From G963674835 sp963674835 (GTDB taxonomy: Bacteria > Planctomycetota > Planctomycetia > Pirellulales > Thermoguttaceae): a DNA stretch of 64,000 nucleotides. The translations under genes were made by a program, and so were the position numbers. Positions 35,641 to 45,761 of this stretch are shown here, in pieces. Where the stretch lies: contig CAXXKC010000003.1 of NCBI GenBank assembly GCA_963674835.2, positions 1,860,001 to 1,924,000 of the forward strand, given 5' to 3'. The stretch's first letter is position 1; every line of letters begins with the position of its first letter. Under the pieces are notes generated by a model that worked only from the letters and a program-made list of their open reading frames with translations, searched no databases and had not been told where the DNA came from.

Positions 35641-37128
35641 ATGGGAACTCGAACTGCTACTATTGTCACCGTATTGAGTTGGGCGATAGCCCACACCGGC
35701 ATGGCCGATGGACAGGGAGTGGCTGAGGCCGGCAAGGACAACCCAGCCTACAGGGCGAGCGTCTACCGGCCTGCAACATCCGCGCCTGAAGCGAAGGAAC
35801 CCATTCGCCTGCGTCCCGGACCGCAGTTGTTCTTGGATGAGTTCTTGATCGCCAAGAGCGAAAACGTGAGCCGCCGGGTCAACTGCCCGGTGCGCGACAA
35901 GAAGATTGCCAATCCGATCGTCACCGGCAAGGAGGATAAGAACTTTCAGCCCTACACCTCGGTGATTCGCGACCCAGACACGAAACGGTACCGCATCTGG
36001 TATGGCGCGTACCAGGAGGACCGCAATCCGAATCGGTCGCGTCTGGCCACAATGGAATCGGACGACGGGATTCACTGGAAGCGTCCGTCGCAGTTTCTGG
36101 AAGATCCCGCGCCGATACAGTTCGGTTGCAGCGTGCTGGACGAGGGCCCCGGCTATCGTGACCCTTCGACGCGATACAAGTATGTCTGGTGGATGCACGA
36201 AGGCAAGAGCGGTGGGATGTGGGTTGCGGGCTCGCCGGACGGTTTCAAATTCACGCTTCTCTCGCCGCACATCGTTCTTCATCACAACCACGACATTAAT
36301 AACCTGTTCTGGGATCCCTTGCGGAAGCACTATGTAGCAACGATGTCGGTGCATCAGAGTGGCCCTACCTGGAAAGGACTGCGACGTGTGACCATGCAAA
36401 GCACGAGTAGGGATGTTCTGCATTGGTCGAAACCGTGGTACATCCTGACGCCGAACGACGCGAGCGACCCGCCGGAAACGCAGTTCTATGCGATGCAGGG
36501 TCATTTGATTCGAGGCGACCTATGGATAGGGCTGGTGAAAGTGCTGCACGACAACTTCCGCGCGTCGGGCACGCCGGAAGGTGCTTACGGAGTGGGGCAC
36601 ACGCAACTGGCGTGGACCCGTGACGGGCAGACGTGGTTTCGCGATCAGACGCCGTTTTTCGAGCCCGATCCGCAGCCGGGTGCATGGGACCACGCCCACG
36701 CTTGGATGGATTTTCAATTGCCGGTGGGCGAGGAAGTGTACATCTACTACGCCGGTTACAAGAACGGTCACAAAGTGAACCGCTTCGAAGAGCGACAGAT
36801 CGGCCTGGTACGGATGCTGCGCGATCGTTACGTTTCTCGGGACGCAAGCGCGAAGGGTGGCACGCTGACAACGCCGTCGGTGATCCTCAATGGCACGATG
36901 CTGACCGTCAACGTTTGTGTTCGTGGTGAAATGCGCGTGCGATTGCTTGATCAGGCGGGAAAGCCACTTGCGGGGTTCGATTCGTCCGACTGCAAGGCCA
37001 TTCACGGCGATGGCACTGCACTACCCGTGGAGTGGAAAGGGTCGCTGGATGCAGTGAGGGGCAAACCAGTGCGAATTGAGTTTGAAATGAAGGACGTGCA
37101 ACTGTACGCGTTCAACCTGGAGAAATGA
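35641..37128 (+). CDS. Secreted GH32/43-like five-bladed beta-propeller glycosidase-like protein
   Basis: A 495-residue exported protein: signal sequence (residues ~1-25), then a five-bladed propeller resembling GH32/GH43/GH68 relatives. Propeller strands are visible as NFQPYTSVIRDPDTKRYRIW, SDDGIHWKRP and WDPLRKHYVATMSV. QLAWTRDGQTWFRDQTPFFE and a C-terminal beta-sandwich follow (residues ~400-495). The substrate is unknown and I cannot identify the three canonical acidic catalytic residues with certainty, so it could be a non-catalytic relative. ATG 35641 has GAAGAGGAAG upstream; an in-frame alternative at 35620 exists. Confidence 0.78.
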   Translation: MGTRTATIVTVLSWAIAHTGMADGQGVAEAGKDNPAYRASVYRPATSAPEAKEPIRLRPGPQLFLDEFLIAKSENVSRRVNCPVRDKKIANPIVTGKEDKNFQPYTSVIRDPDTKRYRIWYGAYQEDRNPNRSRLATMESDDGIHWKRPSQFLEDPAPIQFGCSVLDEGPGYRDPSTRYKYVWWMHEGKSGGMWVAGSPDGFKFTLLSPHIVLHHNHDINNLFWDPLRKHYVATMSVHQSGPTWKGLRRVTMQSTSRDVLHWSKPWYILTPNDASDPPETQFYAMQGHLIRGDLWIGLVKVLHDNFRASGTPEGAYGVGHTQLAWTRDGQTWFRDQTPFFEPDPQPGAWDHAHAWMDFQLPVGEEVYIYYAGYKNGHKVNRFEERQIGLVRMLRDRYVSRDASAKGGTLTTPSVILNGTMLTVNVCVRGEMRVRLLDQAGKPLAGFDSSDCKAIHGDGTALPVEWKGSLDAVRGKPVRIEFEMKDVQLYAFNLEK

Positions 37129-37236
37129 CCTGACCGGTCTGACTGGGCGTTCCCGCTCCTGACAGGGCGCCGTTCTCGGACTTGTATCCGAAGAGAGCGT
37201 GGGGAGTGTTTGGTGTGGAGTTTGAGTGGCAGACGG

Positions 37237-37800
37237 TTACTGATTCGCGTCGCTGTCTTCTTCCACGTCAATCGCCATGGCGGACAGGAATACGTCGATT
37301 GGCCGGGCGAGGCGGCGGAAGTCGGCGGTAGGCATGGCGACGGTGTCCCAACTGGGCGAGATCATGTGCGCCCAGGCGGTGTAGTCGGACAAGCGGATGC
37401 CGACGAAGCCGTAAAGCGAACCGCGATGCTCAAACAGTTGGTCCGGCGGCAACGGGGCGCGGTCGCCGACGACGTTATAGGCGAAGACGAATAGGCCGCG
37501 AAATGCATCGCCGAACAGGGTCTCCCATTGGGTGAGGCTTGTAAGATCGTCGTTGGTGGACCAGTTCTTCCAGTACTGCCGGGAAGAACTGGTGTCGTCG
37601 CCTGACGGGAAGCGACGACCCTTGACGTCGACCAGCCAACTCCAGGGTCCGGGGGCAGAGACGATGAAGTCGAGGCTCTTTAGCGACTGGCCATCGGCCA
37701 TGAGGCTGCGGCGTGCTTCGTCGACCGCGACGTAAGGCACTCCGCGGTTGCGGAGGTACTCTTCGAAGGCCGCTTCGTAATGATTGTCGCGATTGGCCAT
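37237..37800 (-). CDS. HYExAFE family protein
   Basis: A 187-residue protein whose N-terminus reads MANRDNHYEAAFEEYLRNRG, the signature that names the HYExAFE family, known mainly from Planctomycetota. The middle, SLDFIVSAPGPWSWLVDVKGR, has the D...D-x-K spacing of PD-(D/E)xK nuclease-like folds, which suggests a nuclease-related ancestor; this is inference. ATG 37800 is used; an in-frame ATG at 37842 adds 14 residues but meets the hisS stop. It lies 41 bp downstream of hisS on the same strand and may be co-transcribed. The biological role is unknown. Confidence 0.86.
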   Translation of the reverse strand: MANRDNHYEAAFEEYLRNRGVPYVAVDEARRSLMADGQSLKSLDFIVSAPGPWSWLVDVKGRRFPSGDDTSSSRQYWKNWSTNDDLTSLTQWETLFGDAFRGLFVFAYNVVGDRAPLPPDQLFEHRGSLYGFVGIRLSDYTAWAHMISPSWDTVAMPTADFRRLARPIDVFLSAMAIDVEEDSDANQ

Positions 37801-37841
37801 CGAGGGTGGTGGGTCGTAGCTTGTGACAGGTGACCCGGGCA

Positions 37842-39179
37842 CTACGAGCCCGAGAGGATCTTGTGGATCGCGGCGATGAGAGCGGTGGCACCGGGGTCGA
37901 GGGGAACGTTCTGTTTCGAGCCGGAAACAAGGTCTTTGACCTGACAGACGCCTTCCTGGAATTCGTTTTCGCCGGCGATCAGAGCGACGCAGAATCCGCG
38001 CCGGTCGGCGTATTTCAATTGCTGGCCGAGCTTCTTGGCATCGGGAAAGACTTCGGCGCCGATGCCTGCTGAGCGCAAAGCGGCAGCAAGCGTGAGATAG
38101 TCGTGCAGTCGGTTCTGGTCGAAGAAGGGAATGAAGACGGGCGCGGGCGTGGCGACCTTCTCGATCATGCCGAGTTCTTCCATGGCCGCCAGCAACCGGT
38201 CCAGCCCCAGCGATGCTCCGATGCCCGGCAACTCCTGGTTGGTGTAGAGTTCAGCTAGATTATCGTATCGCCCACCCGAACAGATACTGCCGATGCCGGG
38301 CAGAGCGGTGAGGAACGTCTCGTAAATCGTGCCGGTGTAATAGTCCAGTCCGCGGGCAATCGAGACATCGAGCTTCAGTCGAGCCTCGGGAACACCAGCC
38401 GCATTGGCGCCGGCGAGGACATCGCGGAGCCGAGCGACACCCGAGAGGCCAGTCTCGCTACCGGCTACAAGAGCTTCTAGATGGCGCAAGATATCGTCGT
38501 TGGTACCGGTGAGGCTAGCCAACTTGAGAACCTGGGCGGCCTGCTCAGAGGTAGCCTGGGCCGTTGCCTGCATCTCGTCGGCGACCGCATCGGCACCGAT
38601 CTTGCCCAGTTTGTCCAACGCTCGGAGAATGGGCGTGGATCGGTCGGCCAGGCTGAGCCGCTCCAATAGTCCGGTGAGCACCTTGCGGTTGTTGACGCGG
38701 ATGGTGAACTCGGTGAATCCGATGGCCCGCAACAGGTCATGGATGACGAGGGCCGTTTCGATGTCGGCCACGACCGAACGGGTGCCGATTGTGTCGAAGT
38801 CGCACTGCATGAACTCGCGGTAGCGGCCGCGCTGCGTGTTCTCGCCGCGCCAGACCGTGGCGATGTGATATCGCTTGAGCGGAACGCCCAACTCGCCGAT
38901 GTGCTGCGCTGCGAAGCGTGCAAAGGGAACCGTCAGGTCGAATCGGAGCCCCACCCAGCGATGGCCGTGATCCTGGAACTTGTAGAGCTGCTTGTCGGTC
39001 TCGTCGCCTCCCTTGCCGGAGAGGATCTCCAGATACTCCAGCGCGGGCGTGTCGATGGGGCTGAATCCGTAGGAGCGATAGACGCGACGAGCCGTGTCGA
39101 TGAGCCGTTCGCGAGGGATCATCGCCTCGGGCAAGTAGTCGCGGAAGCCTTTGAGGGTGCGTGGGGTAATGCGGGACAC
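37842..39179 (-). CDS. hisS: Histidyl-tRNA synthetase
   Basis: A 445-residue class II aminoacyl-tRNA synthetase that charges tRNA-His. Motif 2 is GLRFDLTVPFARF. The histidine-binding signatures IARGLDYYTGTIYE and GGRYDNLAELY are intact, and the C-terminal anticodon-binding domain (ADRRGFCVALIAGENEF) follows. Length and layout are normal for the bacterial enzyme. It is followed by the HYExAFE gene and preceded, 87 bp upstream, by the YkgJ-like gene, all on the minus strand. Confidence 0.96.
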   Translation of the reverse strand: MSRITPRTLKGFRDYLPEAMIPRERLIDTARRVYRSYGFSPIDTPALEYLEILSGKGGDETDKQLYKFQDHGHRWVGLRFDLTVPFARFAAQHIGELGVPLKRYHIATVWRGENTQRGRYREFMQCDFDTIGTRSVVADIETALVIHDLLRAIGFTEFTIRVNNRKVLTGLLERLSLADRSTPILRALDKLGKIGADAVADEMQATAQATSEQAAQVLKLASLTGTNDDILRHLEALVAGSETGLSGVARLRDVLAGANAAGVPEARLKLDVSIARGLDYYTGTIYETFLTALPGIGSICSGGRYDNLAELYTNQELPGIGASLGLDRLLAAMEELGMIEKVATPAPVFIPFFDQNRLHDYLTLAAALRSAGIGAEVFPDAKKLGQQLKYADRRGFCVALIAGENEFQEGVCQVKDLVSGSKQNVPLDPGATALIAAIHKILSGS

Positions 39180-39266
39180 GGGTGCAAGGGCCAGAGTTCG
39201 GGGTTTGGGATGCGGTGTTTCGTCGTCGTGTCGCAGCCAACTGGGCGCGTCGGAGTTCGCTCTGAA

Positions 39267-39734
39267 TCAGACGGGATTGAGCACTCTGAGAGGTTCGGGC
39301 TTGGGGCTGCGACAACTGCTGCCGTTGCGGGGGCCGAGCACCGCCTCGGCGTACTCTTGGACTTGTTCGGAGGTCTCGAAGTACTGGTCGTAGACCCACT
39401 CATCTTCGTATTCACACTTCTCGGTGGTGTAATCGCGGCAGATTTGCGGCCGGGTTTCGTAGGCCTTGCAGAGATTGTCGTCTCCGAGGTGTTTACACTT
39501 GGTGTGCACCAGCAAATACCAGGAACCGTCGTCGACAAAAACTGACGCCTGCTCGTGGAGGAGGTACCAACGGATGAACTCGAAGTCGGCCCACTCCGTG
39601 GGGGTATCGATGGGCAGGGCGAAGTACCGGCAGCACTTGGCGGTACAATAGCTACAGAGCACTTCCCCGGGTGCGAGATCCTCGCGGCGAGGTTTCTTGG
39701 GCTTGGCCGGGAGTCTGGTGAGCTGCCTATTCAT
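39267..39734 (-). CDS. YkgJ-like cysteine cluster protein
   Basis: A 155-residue protein of the YkgJ family (Fe-S or zinc cysteine-cluster type). The cysteines appear as CSYCTAKCCRYFALP near residues 27-41, then CKHLGDDNLCKAYETRPQIC and KCEYEDEW further on. The cluster is expected to bind metal ions; the function is unknown. ATG 39734 gives MNRQLTRLPAKPKKPRRE with a basic N-terminus. The frame stays open to 40034, but that extension overlaps the divergent dnaE promoter region and lacks a good start. It lies upstream of hisS on the same strand. Confidence 0.86.
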   Translation of the reverse strand: MNRQLTRLPAKPKKPRREDLAPGEVLCSYCTAKCCRYFALPIDTPTEWADFEFIRWYLLHEQASVFVDDGSWYLLVHTKCKHLGDDNLCKAYETRPQICRDYTTEKCEYEDEWVYDQYFETSEQVQEYAEAVLGPRNGSSCRSPKPEPLRVLNPV

Positions 39735-40078
39735 CTTGTGTGCGAGTCCCTTCAGTTGTGGTGAGCCAGGACGTATCTCAGGCGGCCATCTGGAGGGGGC
39801 AAGTCGCCCTGAATAAAGCGTAGCAGAAGCGTCGGAGAGGGACCAGGGCTGCCCAGCGGGCCGAGCACTCCCCAGGCGGTTATCTTGCCGGGAATGGGGA
39901 TGAGGTGCTATGTTCGGGCTGCTGTCGGTACAGGAGTCTGAGGATTGACCATGGACTGGCTCAGAAGGAGATCGGCTCGGCCATCCCGGCCGGATCGCCC
40001 AGCGAAGCGAGAGATTCGCTTCGACGCCCCGCACAAGCCGGTTGCCAGACCGTGGTTTCTGCCATGGAAGAAGGGGAA
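39735..40078. other. Divergent spacer between the YkgJ-like gene and dnaE
   Basis: About 340 bp between divergent genes, expected to hold both promoters. The dnaE frame is open upstream to 39905, but that portion lacks a plausible start and ribosome-binding site. No RNA gene or repeat was seen. Confidence 0.45.
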
Positions 40079-43000
40079 ATGAGTAACTCGCCGTTTGTCC
40101 ATCTACATTGCCACAGCCATTACAGCCTGTTGGACGGTGCCGGGAGCATCGACCGGCTCATCGAACGGGCGAAGAACCTTGGGATGAACGCGTTGGCCCT
40201 GACGGATCACGGCAACCTTTTTGGGGCAATGGAGTTCTATCGCAAGGCCAAGGCGGCCGACATCAATCCGATCCTTGGGTATGAAGCGTACGTGGCGCCC
40301 GGCAGTCGACGGCATAAGGAAGCGGGCAGCATGAAGGATGCCAGCTTCCATTTGACGTTATTGGCACAGAACCGAACGGGCTTTCAGAACCTGCTGAAGC
40401 TGGCGTCGGTGGCGTTTCTGGAAGGATTCTACTTCCGGCCGCGAATCGACAAGGAGTTGCTGGAGGCCCATCATGAGGGGCTCATCTGCCTGAGCGGCTG
40501 CGTGTCGAGCGAGTTGAATCGGGCGCTGATCGGGAGCACCGAACCCGACCTGAAGAAGGCGATGGAGGTGGCCGAGTGGTTCCACCGAGTCTTCGGGGAG
40601 CGGTACTACGTGGAGATCCAAGACAATGGGTTGGAGATCCAGCGCGTGGCGATGGAGGGATCACTGGAGGTCGCCGATCGCATGGGGATTCCGGTGGTGG
40701 CCACGAGTGACGTGCATTACGTGGAACGGGAGGACGCGGAAGCCCAGGACATTCTGCTGTGCGTGAACACGGGGAAGTTTCGCACCGATGTGAAGCGGAT
40801 GCGCATGGAGACGAACGAGTTCTATCTGCGCAGTCCGGAAGAGATGTACGCGGCGTTCGGCAAGCACGAGGAAGCGGTGCGGCAGAGCCAGGCGATCGCC
40901 GACAGCGTGGACATCGAGTTGGAACTTGGCAAGCGGCATTTTCCGGTCTTCACGCCGCCGAACGGTGAGAGCTCCGAGGAGTATCTGCGTCAGCTTTGCA
41001 TGGAGGGGCTGAAAGAACGGTACACCGAGAATCCCAATCGCTGTCCGGGCGGTGAGTTTTCTGCCGAGGTGCTGCAGCGGCTGGATCGCGAGCTCGCAGT
41101 GATCAACAAGCTCGGTTTTCCCAATTACTTTCTGATCGTGTGGGATTTCGTACATTTCGCCCGCAGCCAGGGTATCGAGGCCACGGCGCGTGGGTCGGGT
41201 GTGGGGTCGCTGGTAGCGTACTCGCTTCATTTGAGCCACGTGTGCCCGCTGGAGTACGATCTGCTTTTCGAGCGATTCCTGGACGTAAACCGTCTGGAGG
41301 CGCCCGATATCGACATCGATTTCGACCAGCAGCGTCGCGGCGAGGTGATTCAGTACGTCAAGGAGAAATACGGTCACGCCAACGTGGCGCAGATCGGCAC
41401 GTTCGGCACCATGGCTGCGAGGGCGGCGATTCGCGATGTGGGCCGCGCGCTGGGGCAGCCTATCCCTCGCGTCAATGAGATCGTCTCGAAGGTTCCCGAG
41501 CAACTACATATCACGTTGCGGAAGGCGTTGGAACAAAGCGACGATCTGAAGAAGGCGTACGACACCGACATGGAGGTGCGCGAGCTACTGAACCTGGCTA
41601 TACAGGTGGAAGGCCTGGCGAGGAACGTGGGCACACACGCGGCCGCAGTGGTCATCGCCGACCGGCCTCTGACGGACTACGTTCCACTGCAGCGCGTGCA
41701 GGGGAAGGAAGAGGTCATCACGCAGTGGGCGATGGCCGATGTGGAGGCCGCCGGCCTGTTGAAGATGGACTTCCTGGGTCTGCGCAATCTGACGATCCTG
41801 TCGAAGGTGGTGGACTTGATCGAGCAGACTTCCGGTGAGCGCGTCAATCCGTATCGATTTCCGCTGGATGACGCGGAGACGTTCAGCTTGCTTTGCCGCG
41901 GCGAGACCAAGGGCATCTTCCAGCTGGAAAGCGGCGGCATTCGCGATCTCCTGCAGCGGATGAAGCCTAATCATTTCCGCGACATCATTGCCACCAACGC
42001 GCTATACCGCCCCGGGCCCCTGGAAGGCGGCATGGTGGACGACTACATCCAGGTGAAACACGGACGCCAGCAGCCCGAGTACAAGCACCCCGTGATGAAG
42101 GAGGTTTTGGAAGAGACGCACGGGGTGATGTGCTACCAAGAGCAGATCATGCGCATTCTCAACCGGCTCGGTGGCATCGAGTTGGCCAATGCGTACAAGT
42201 GTATCAAGGCGATCAGCAAGAAGAAGCTGCCGATCATTGCGAAGTTCCGCGAGGAGTTTGTCGAGGGGGCCCATTCCCAGGGGCTGGCCAAGAAGGAAGC
42301 GGAGGAACTGTTTGGATTGATCGAGAAGTTCGCGGGTTACGGGTTCAACAAGTCGCACAGCACCGCGTACGCCCTGGTGGCGTATATGACGGCCTATCTG
42401 AAGGCTCATTATCCGGTGGAGTTTATGGCGGCCTTGCTCTCCAGCGACATGCCGGGGCGGAACTTCACGAAGAAGGACTCTCTGGTCGAGCACTTGGAAG
42501 ACTGTCAGCGGATGAAGATCGAGGTCGTGCCGCCGGACGTCACTCGGTGCGAACCGGAATTCACCGTTGCCGACGGCAAGATCGTCTTCGGGTTGGCGGC
42601 CATCAAGGGCTGCGGATATGGTGCCGCCGAGGCAATCTCCGCTGCTCGGCGCAAAGGCGGGCCGCTGCGCAGCCTGTTCGACCTTTGCGAACGAATCGAC
42701 CCGGGCACGCTGAACCGTACCGCGATTGAATCACTGATCAAGGCGGGGGCGTTGGATACGTTCGGCGCTCGCCGGTCACAACTGCTGGGCGCCGTCGATC
42801 GAGCCATGCAGGCGGGGCATTCGGCCGCCGCGGATCGTCGAAGCGGGCAGAAGGGCCTGTTCGGCGATGAAGAAGAGGATCCAAGGGCCAGTGCCCAGTT
42901 GCCGGACATCCCCGAATGGGAGGAACGTGAGAAGCTGGCCAAGGAGAAGGAAGTCCTGGGTTTCTATTTGTCGAGTCATCCTTTGGCCGAACACCGCGAG

Positions 43001-43630
43001 ACCTTGACAACGTACTGTTCTCACACAACGAGCGAAGCGGCCACGCTGAAACACCGCAGCGAAGTGATGCTGGGCGGGATGCTTGCGGCGATCAAGTTCG
43101 CGCACACGAAGAATCCTCGCCCAGGGAGCCCCAGCCGCTACGCGATGTTCGACCTGGAGGACACGGAAGGCATCATGCGCTGCATTCTTTGGCCGGACCA
43201 GTTCGTGACCTACGGCGAACTGGTGCAGCCCGATGCCATTCTCGTCGTGTTGGGCTCGATCGACAAACGCCCCGGCAGCGACGAGGCCAACTTGATCGTC
43301 AACGAACTGATTTCCCTGGATGAACTGGAGGGCCGGTTTACGCGCGGCGCCGTGATACGTCTGCTGGAAGATACCCACGGGCAGAAAGGAACCGAGCAAC
43401 TCTATGAGATCCTCCGCGGCTACCCGGGCAACTGCGAACTGCAACTGGTGATCTGCCTATCGGACGGCACTCGTGTTTCGATGGGGTGCGATAAGTTTCG
43501 GGTCGAGATCAACCAAGAGATGCGACGCCGCGTGGACGAACTGCTGGGGTCTGGCAACTTCCGTCTGCTGCCGACGTCGCCGACTGGCAATGGCAACGGA
43601 CGAGGTGGTAGCCGAACGCGGGGACGCTGA
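40079..43630 (+). CDS. dnaE: DNA polymerase III alpha subunit
   Basis: A 1183-residue C-family replicative polymerase catalytic subunit. The PHP domain opens immediately (FVHLHCHSHYSLLDGAG) with its metal-binding histidines intact. The polymerase palm follows, with GSGVGSLVAYSL near residue 375 and the catalytic Asp pair in EAPDIDIDFDQQ. A helix-hairpin-helix region and an OB-fold-like segment (EVMLGGMLAAIKF, MFDLEDTEGIMRC) lie in the C-terminal third. ATG 40079 is used; an in-frame ATG 15 bases upstream (MEEGEMSNSP) is an alternative. The gene is divergent from the YkgJ-hisS cluster. Confidence 0.97.
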   Translation: MSNSPFVHLHCHSHYSLLDGAGSIDRLIERAKNLGMNALALTDHGNLFGAMEFYRKAKAADINPILGYEAYVAPGSRRHKEAGSMKDASFHLTLLAQNRTGFQNLLKLASVAFLEGFYFRPRIDKELLEAHHEGLICLSGCVSSELNRALIGSTEPDLKKAMEVAEWFHRVFGERYYVEIQDNGLEIQRVAMEGSLEVADRMGIPVVATSDVHYVEREDAEAQDILLCVNTGKFRTDVKRMRMETNEFYLRSPEEMYAAFGKHEEAVRQSQAIADSVDIELELGKRHFPVFTPPNGESSEEYLRQLCMEGLKERYTENPNRCPGGEFSAEVLQRLDRELAVINKLGFPNYFLIVWDFVHFARSQGIEATARGSGVGSLVAYSLHLSHVCPLEYDLLFERFLDVNRLEAPDIDIDFDQQRRGEVIQYVKEKYGHANVAQIGTFGTMAARAAIRDVGRALGQPIPRVNEIVSKVPEQLHITLRKALEQSDDLKKAYDTDMEVRELLNLAIQVEGLARNVGTHAAAVVIADRPLTDYVPLQRVQGKEEVITQWAMADVEAAGLLKMDFLGLRNLTILSKVVDLIEQTSGERVNPYRFPLDDAETFSLLCRGETKGIFQLESGGIRDLLQRMKPNHFRDIIATNALYRPGPLEGGMVDDYIQVKHGRQQPEYKHPVMKEVLEETHGVMCYQEQIMRILNRLGGIELANAYKCIKAISKKKLPIIAKFREEFVEGAHSQGLAKKEAEELFGLIEKFAGYGFNKSHSTAYALVAYMTAYLKAHYPVEFMAALLSSDMPGRNFTKKDSLVEHLEDCQRMKIEVVPPDVTRCEPEFTVADGKIVFGLAAIKGCGYGAAEAISAARRKGGPLRSLFDLCERIDPGTLNRTAIESLIKAGALDTFGARRSQLLGAVDRAMQAGHSAAADRRSGQKGLFGDEEEDPRASAQLPDIPEWEEREKLAKEKEVLGFYLSSHPLAEHRETLTTYCSHTTSEAATLKHRSEVMLGGMLAAIKFAHTKNPRPGSPSRYAMFDLEDTEGIMRCILWPDQFVTYGELVQPDAILVVLGSIDKRPGSDEANLIVNELISLDELEGRFTRGAVIRLLEDTHGQKGTEQLYEILRGYPGNCELQLVICLSDGTRVSMGCDKFRVEINQEMRRRVDELLGSGNFRLLPTSPTGNGNGRGGSRTRGR

Positions 43631-43954
43631 GAGGCAGGGAGCCACGGACGGAGGTAGCGACAGACGACGGCAAGGTTGCTACAATCGACAAACTTCGTTC
43701 CACTCTGCAGGGTGATATCTGGTAGTCGGTGCCTGGCTTCTGAACCTTAGGGCTTGCCGACGTTCTACTTACAGCACGAATCGGCCAGCGGATGGACTCC
43801 GGGCCGGTGAAGCCGTTTCTCGGCATAGTCTGCTGATTCGCAAGGACTTACTTGCTTTGCCTAAACTGCCCAGTTAAGATCAAGGTGAGGCTAATCTGTC
43901 CACCGAGGTGTGCCATCTCGCGTGGGTCCGCGGATCATTTGGAGGAAGTCGCTC
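43631..43954. other. Spacer between dnaE and the DUF1598 gene
   Basis: 324 bp with no recognisable gene. TTGCTACAATCGACAAA near 43676 has a -10-like TACAAT, but I cannot assign it with confidence. No T-tailed terminator follows dnaE. Confidence 0.4.
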
Positions 43955-45397
43955 ATGCGTTGGCAAACCACCGGTTGCCGATTGGCATTTGTCTTTGCGT
44001 TCGTAGCGGTTGCGCTGACGGGCTTGCCCAGTGTCCGTTGGAACTGTCAGGCGGTGGCGCAAACCACCTCGACGAGCACCAGTTCGAGTACCAGCAGCAG
44101 TTCTACCAGTAGCAGTAACAACGGTGCCGCCGGCGTCGTCATCGACCCGCAGGGCGTTCTGCGGAGGCACATGTTCGTCGATCCAGATGGCCAACTGCGG
44201 ATGTCGCAAATGGCCGCTGCGAAGGCCGCGCTCAGTCCCGATGTGGCCGCTTCGAGCAAGCTGCGCAAGGTCTCCCTAAACCGACTTGAGAAGGCACTGG
44301 AGGCCAACCAAGGCATACCGACCGACGAGATGCGATACTTGGCCGGACTGCAGCGGGTCCGGTACGTGTTCTGTTATCCGGACAGCAAGGATATCGTTGT
44401 GGCTGGTCCGGCTGAAGGGTGGGTGACGCAGTCTTCGGGCCGCGTGATCGGGATCAATAACGGTCGGCCCGTGCTGCAACTGCAAGACTTGGTTGTGGCC
44501 CTGCGTGCGTTCCCGCCGAACGGCAAGCCTGCGGCGGTGATCGGCTGCTCGATCGATCCGACGGAAGAGGGTCTGGCAGCCATGCAGAACTTCCTTCGCA
44601 GTATCGGCGTGAGGGCGACACCGGACCAAACCGAGTTCATCGTCTCGGGACTGCGCAACAGTTTGGGCATGCAGAAGATTTCGGTGCTTGGCATTTCGCC
44701 GTCGACGCATTTCGCGCAGGTGATGGTGGAAGCGGACTATCGCATGAAGCTGATCGGAATCGGCCTGGAGGCTCCGCCGGTGCGGATGGTGAGTTTCATT
44801 GAGCGGGCCAATCCGTCGCAGGTGGCACGCAATGCACTGTTCCGCTGGTACTTCGTGCCGGATTACCAGTGTGTTTGTGCTACGAAGGATGGGTTGGGTA
44901 TGGAGTTGTTGGGGGATGGAGTGAAGCTTGTGGGTGAGGACGAAATGGTCAGCGGTGGCGGCCAGCGACACAGGGCCGCGACACGCGGTAACCTCGCCAG
45001 CGAGCAGTTCGTCACGAGTTTCACCAAGAAATACCCGGCCCTGGCCCAGCGGTCGCCTGTCTATGCAGAGCTTCGCAACCTGGTCGACCTGGCCATTGCC
45101 GCCGCCTACATTCAGCACGAAGACTTCTACACGAAGGCCGGGTGGAGAATGGAGTTCCTGGGCAACGAGCAGTCGTTTGCCGTGGACACCTATAATGCTC
45201 CCAAGCAGGTGGAATCGGCCGTGGCGGCGATTTGGAAAGGAAACCGTCTGCTGACCCCGATCGGCGGCGGTGTGCAGATCGACGCAACACGTGCCATGGA
45301 CACCGAGAACCTCCGCAGCGATGCGAAGGGAGATGTGGCCAAGCTTCGCGACCAGATGGGTGTCACCGTGCCAGAGAATCGCTGGTGGTGGGACTGA
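43955..45397 (+). CDS. DUF1598 domain protein, exported
   Basis: A 480-residue protein of the planctomycete-associated DUF1598 family. After a signal peptide (LAFVFAFVAVALTGLP, residues ~10-25) comes a Ser/Thr-rich linker (residues ~38-58). The conserved DUF1598 body follows, including RYLAGLQRVRYVFCYPDS, IGIGLEAPPVRMVSFI and RWYFVPDYQCVC. The C-terminus has no obvious anchor. Function unknown; the protein is probably envelope-located. ATG 43955 has TTGGAGGAAG upstream; the frame is open to 43910 but lacks support for a longer start. Confidence 0.88.
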   Translation: MRWQTTGCRLAFVFAFVAVALTGLPSVRWNCQAVAQTTSTSTSSSTSSSSTSSSNNGAAGVVIDPQGVLRRHMFVDPDGQLRMSQMAAAKAALSPDVAASSKLRKVSLNRLEKALEANQGIPTDEMRYLAGLQRVRYVFCYPDSKDIVVAGPAEGWVTQSSGRVIGINNGRPVLQLQDLVVALRAFPPNGKPAAVIGCSIDPTEEGLAAMQNFLRSIGVRATPDQTEFIVSGLRNSLGMQKISVLGISPSTHFAQVMVEADYRMKLIGIGLEAPPVRMVSFIERANPSQVARNALFRWYFVPDYQCVCATKDGLGMELLGDGVKLVGEDEMVSGGGQRHRAATRGNLASEQFVTSFTKKYPALAQRSPVYAELRNLVDLAIAAAYIQHEDFYTKAGWRMEFLGNEQSFAVDTYNAPKQVESAVAAIWKGNRLLTPIGGGVQIDATRAMDTENLRSDAKGDVAKLRDQMGVTVPENRWWWD

Positions 45398-45416
45398 GCC
45401 TCGCTCGGAATCACTC

Positions 45417-45472
45417 AGCCCCGCAGGGCCGCCATTGCACGGGCCATGGTGCTTCTGCGGGGCTCTTCGGTT
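45417..45472 (+). terminator. Terminator-like hairpin after the DUF1598 gene
   Basis: A 10-bp perfect stem (AGCCCCGCAG at 45417-45426 with CTGCGGGGCT at 45455-45464) encloses a 28-base loop that can itself pair. It is followed by CTTCGGTTTCTT. The gene on the other side is convergent, so it may act in both directions. Confidence 0.7.
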
Positions 45473-45529
45473 TCTTGGGGTTGCGACGCGATGGTAGCCC
45501 TGTCCGTGCGAGAGCGCGAGAAGGCTTGT

Positions 45530-45742
45530 CTACGAGCGATTTCGCTTCGCGGCGCGGCGGCCGAAGTAGTACATGATCAGCCCAAATGCCAACATCACCA
45601 GGCCCCACCAGAGGTTGACGTTCGCGCCGAACGAGCGGGAATACATGTCCTGATTGTTGGTAGTAATCACGCCGAATACCACCAGAATCAGGCCGATCGC
45701 GCTGAACATGCCGCCGATGGGAAGTCGAATGTCTACGTTCAC
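45530..45742 (-). CDS. Small membrane protein with two helices
   Basis: A 70-residue protein with two hydrophobic segments (GMFSAIGLILVVFGVIT and LWWGLVMLAFGLIMYYFG) and a basic tail GRRAAKRNRS. The start is GTG 45742 with a strong AAGGAG about 9 bases upstream. It lies 19 bp downstream of the SSS symporter on the same strand and could be an accessory subunit of that transporter; that role is inference. Confidence 0.8.
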   Translation of the reverse strand: MNVDIRLPIGGMFSAIGLILVVFGVITTNNQDMYSRSFGANVNLWWGLVMLAFGLIMYYFGRRAAKRNRS

Positions 45743-45761
45743 GTTAAGGAACTCCTTCTCA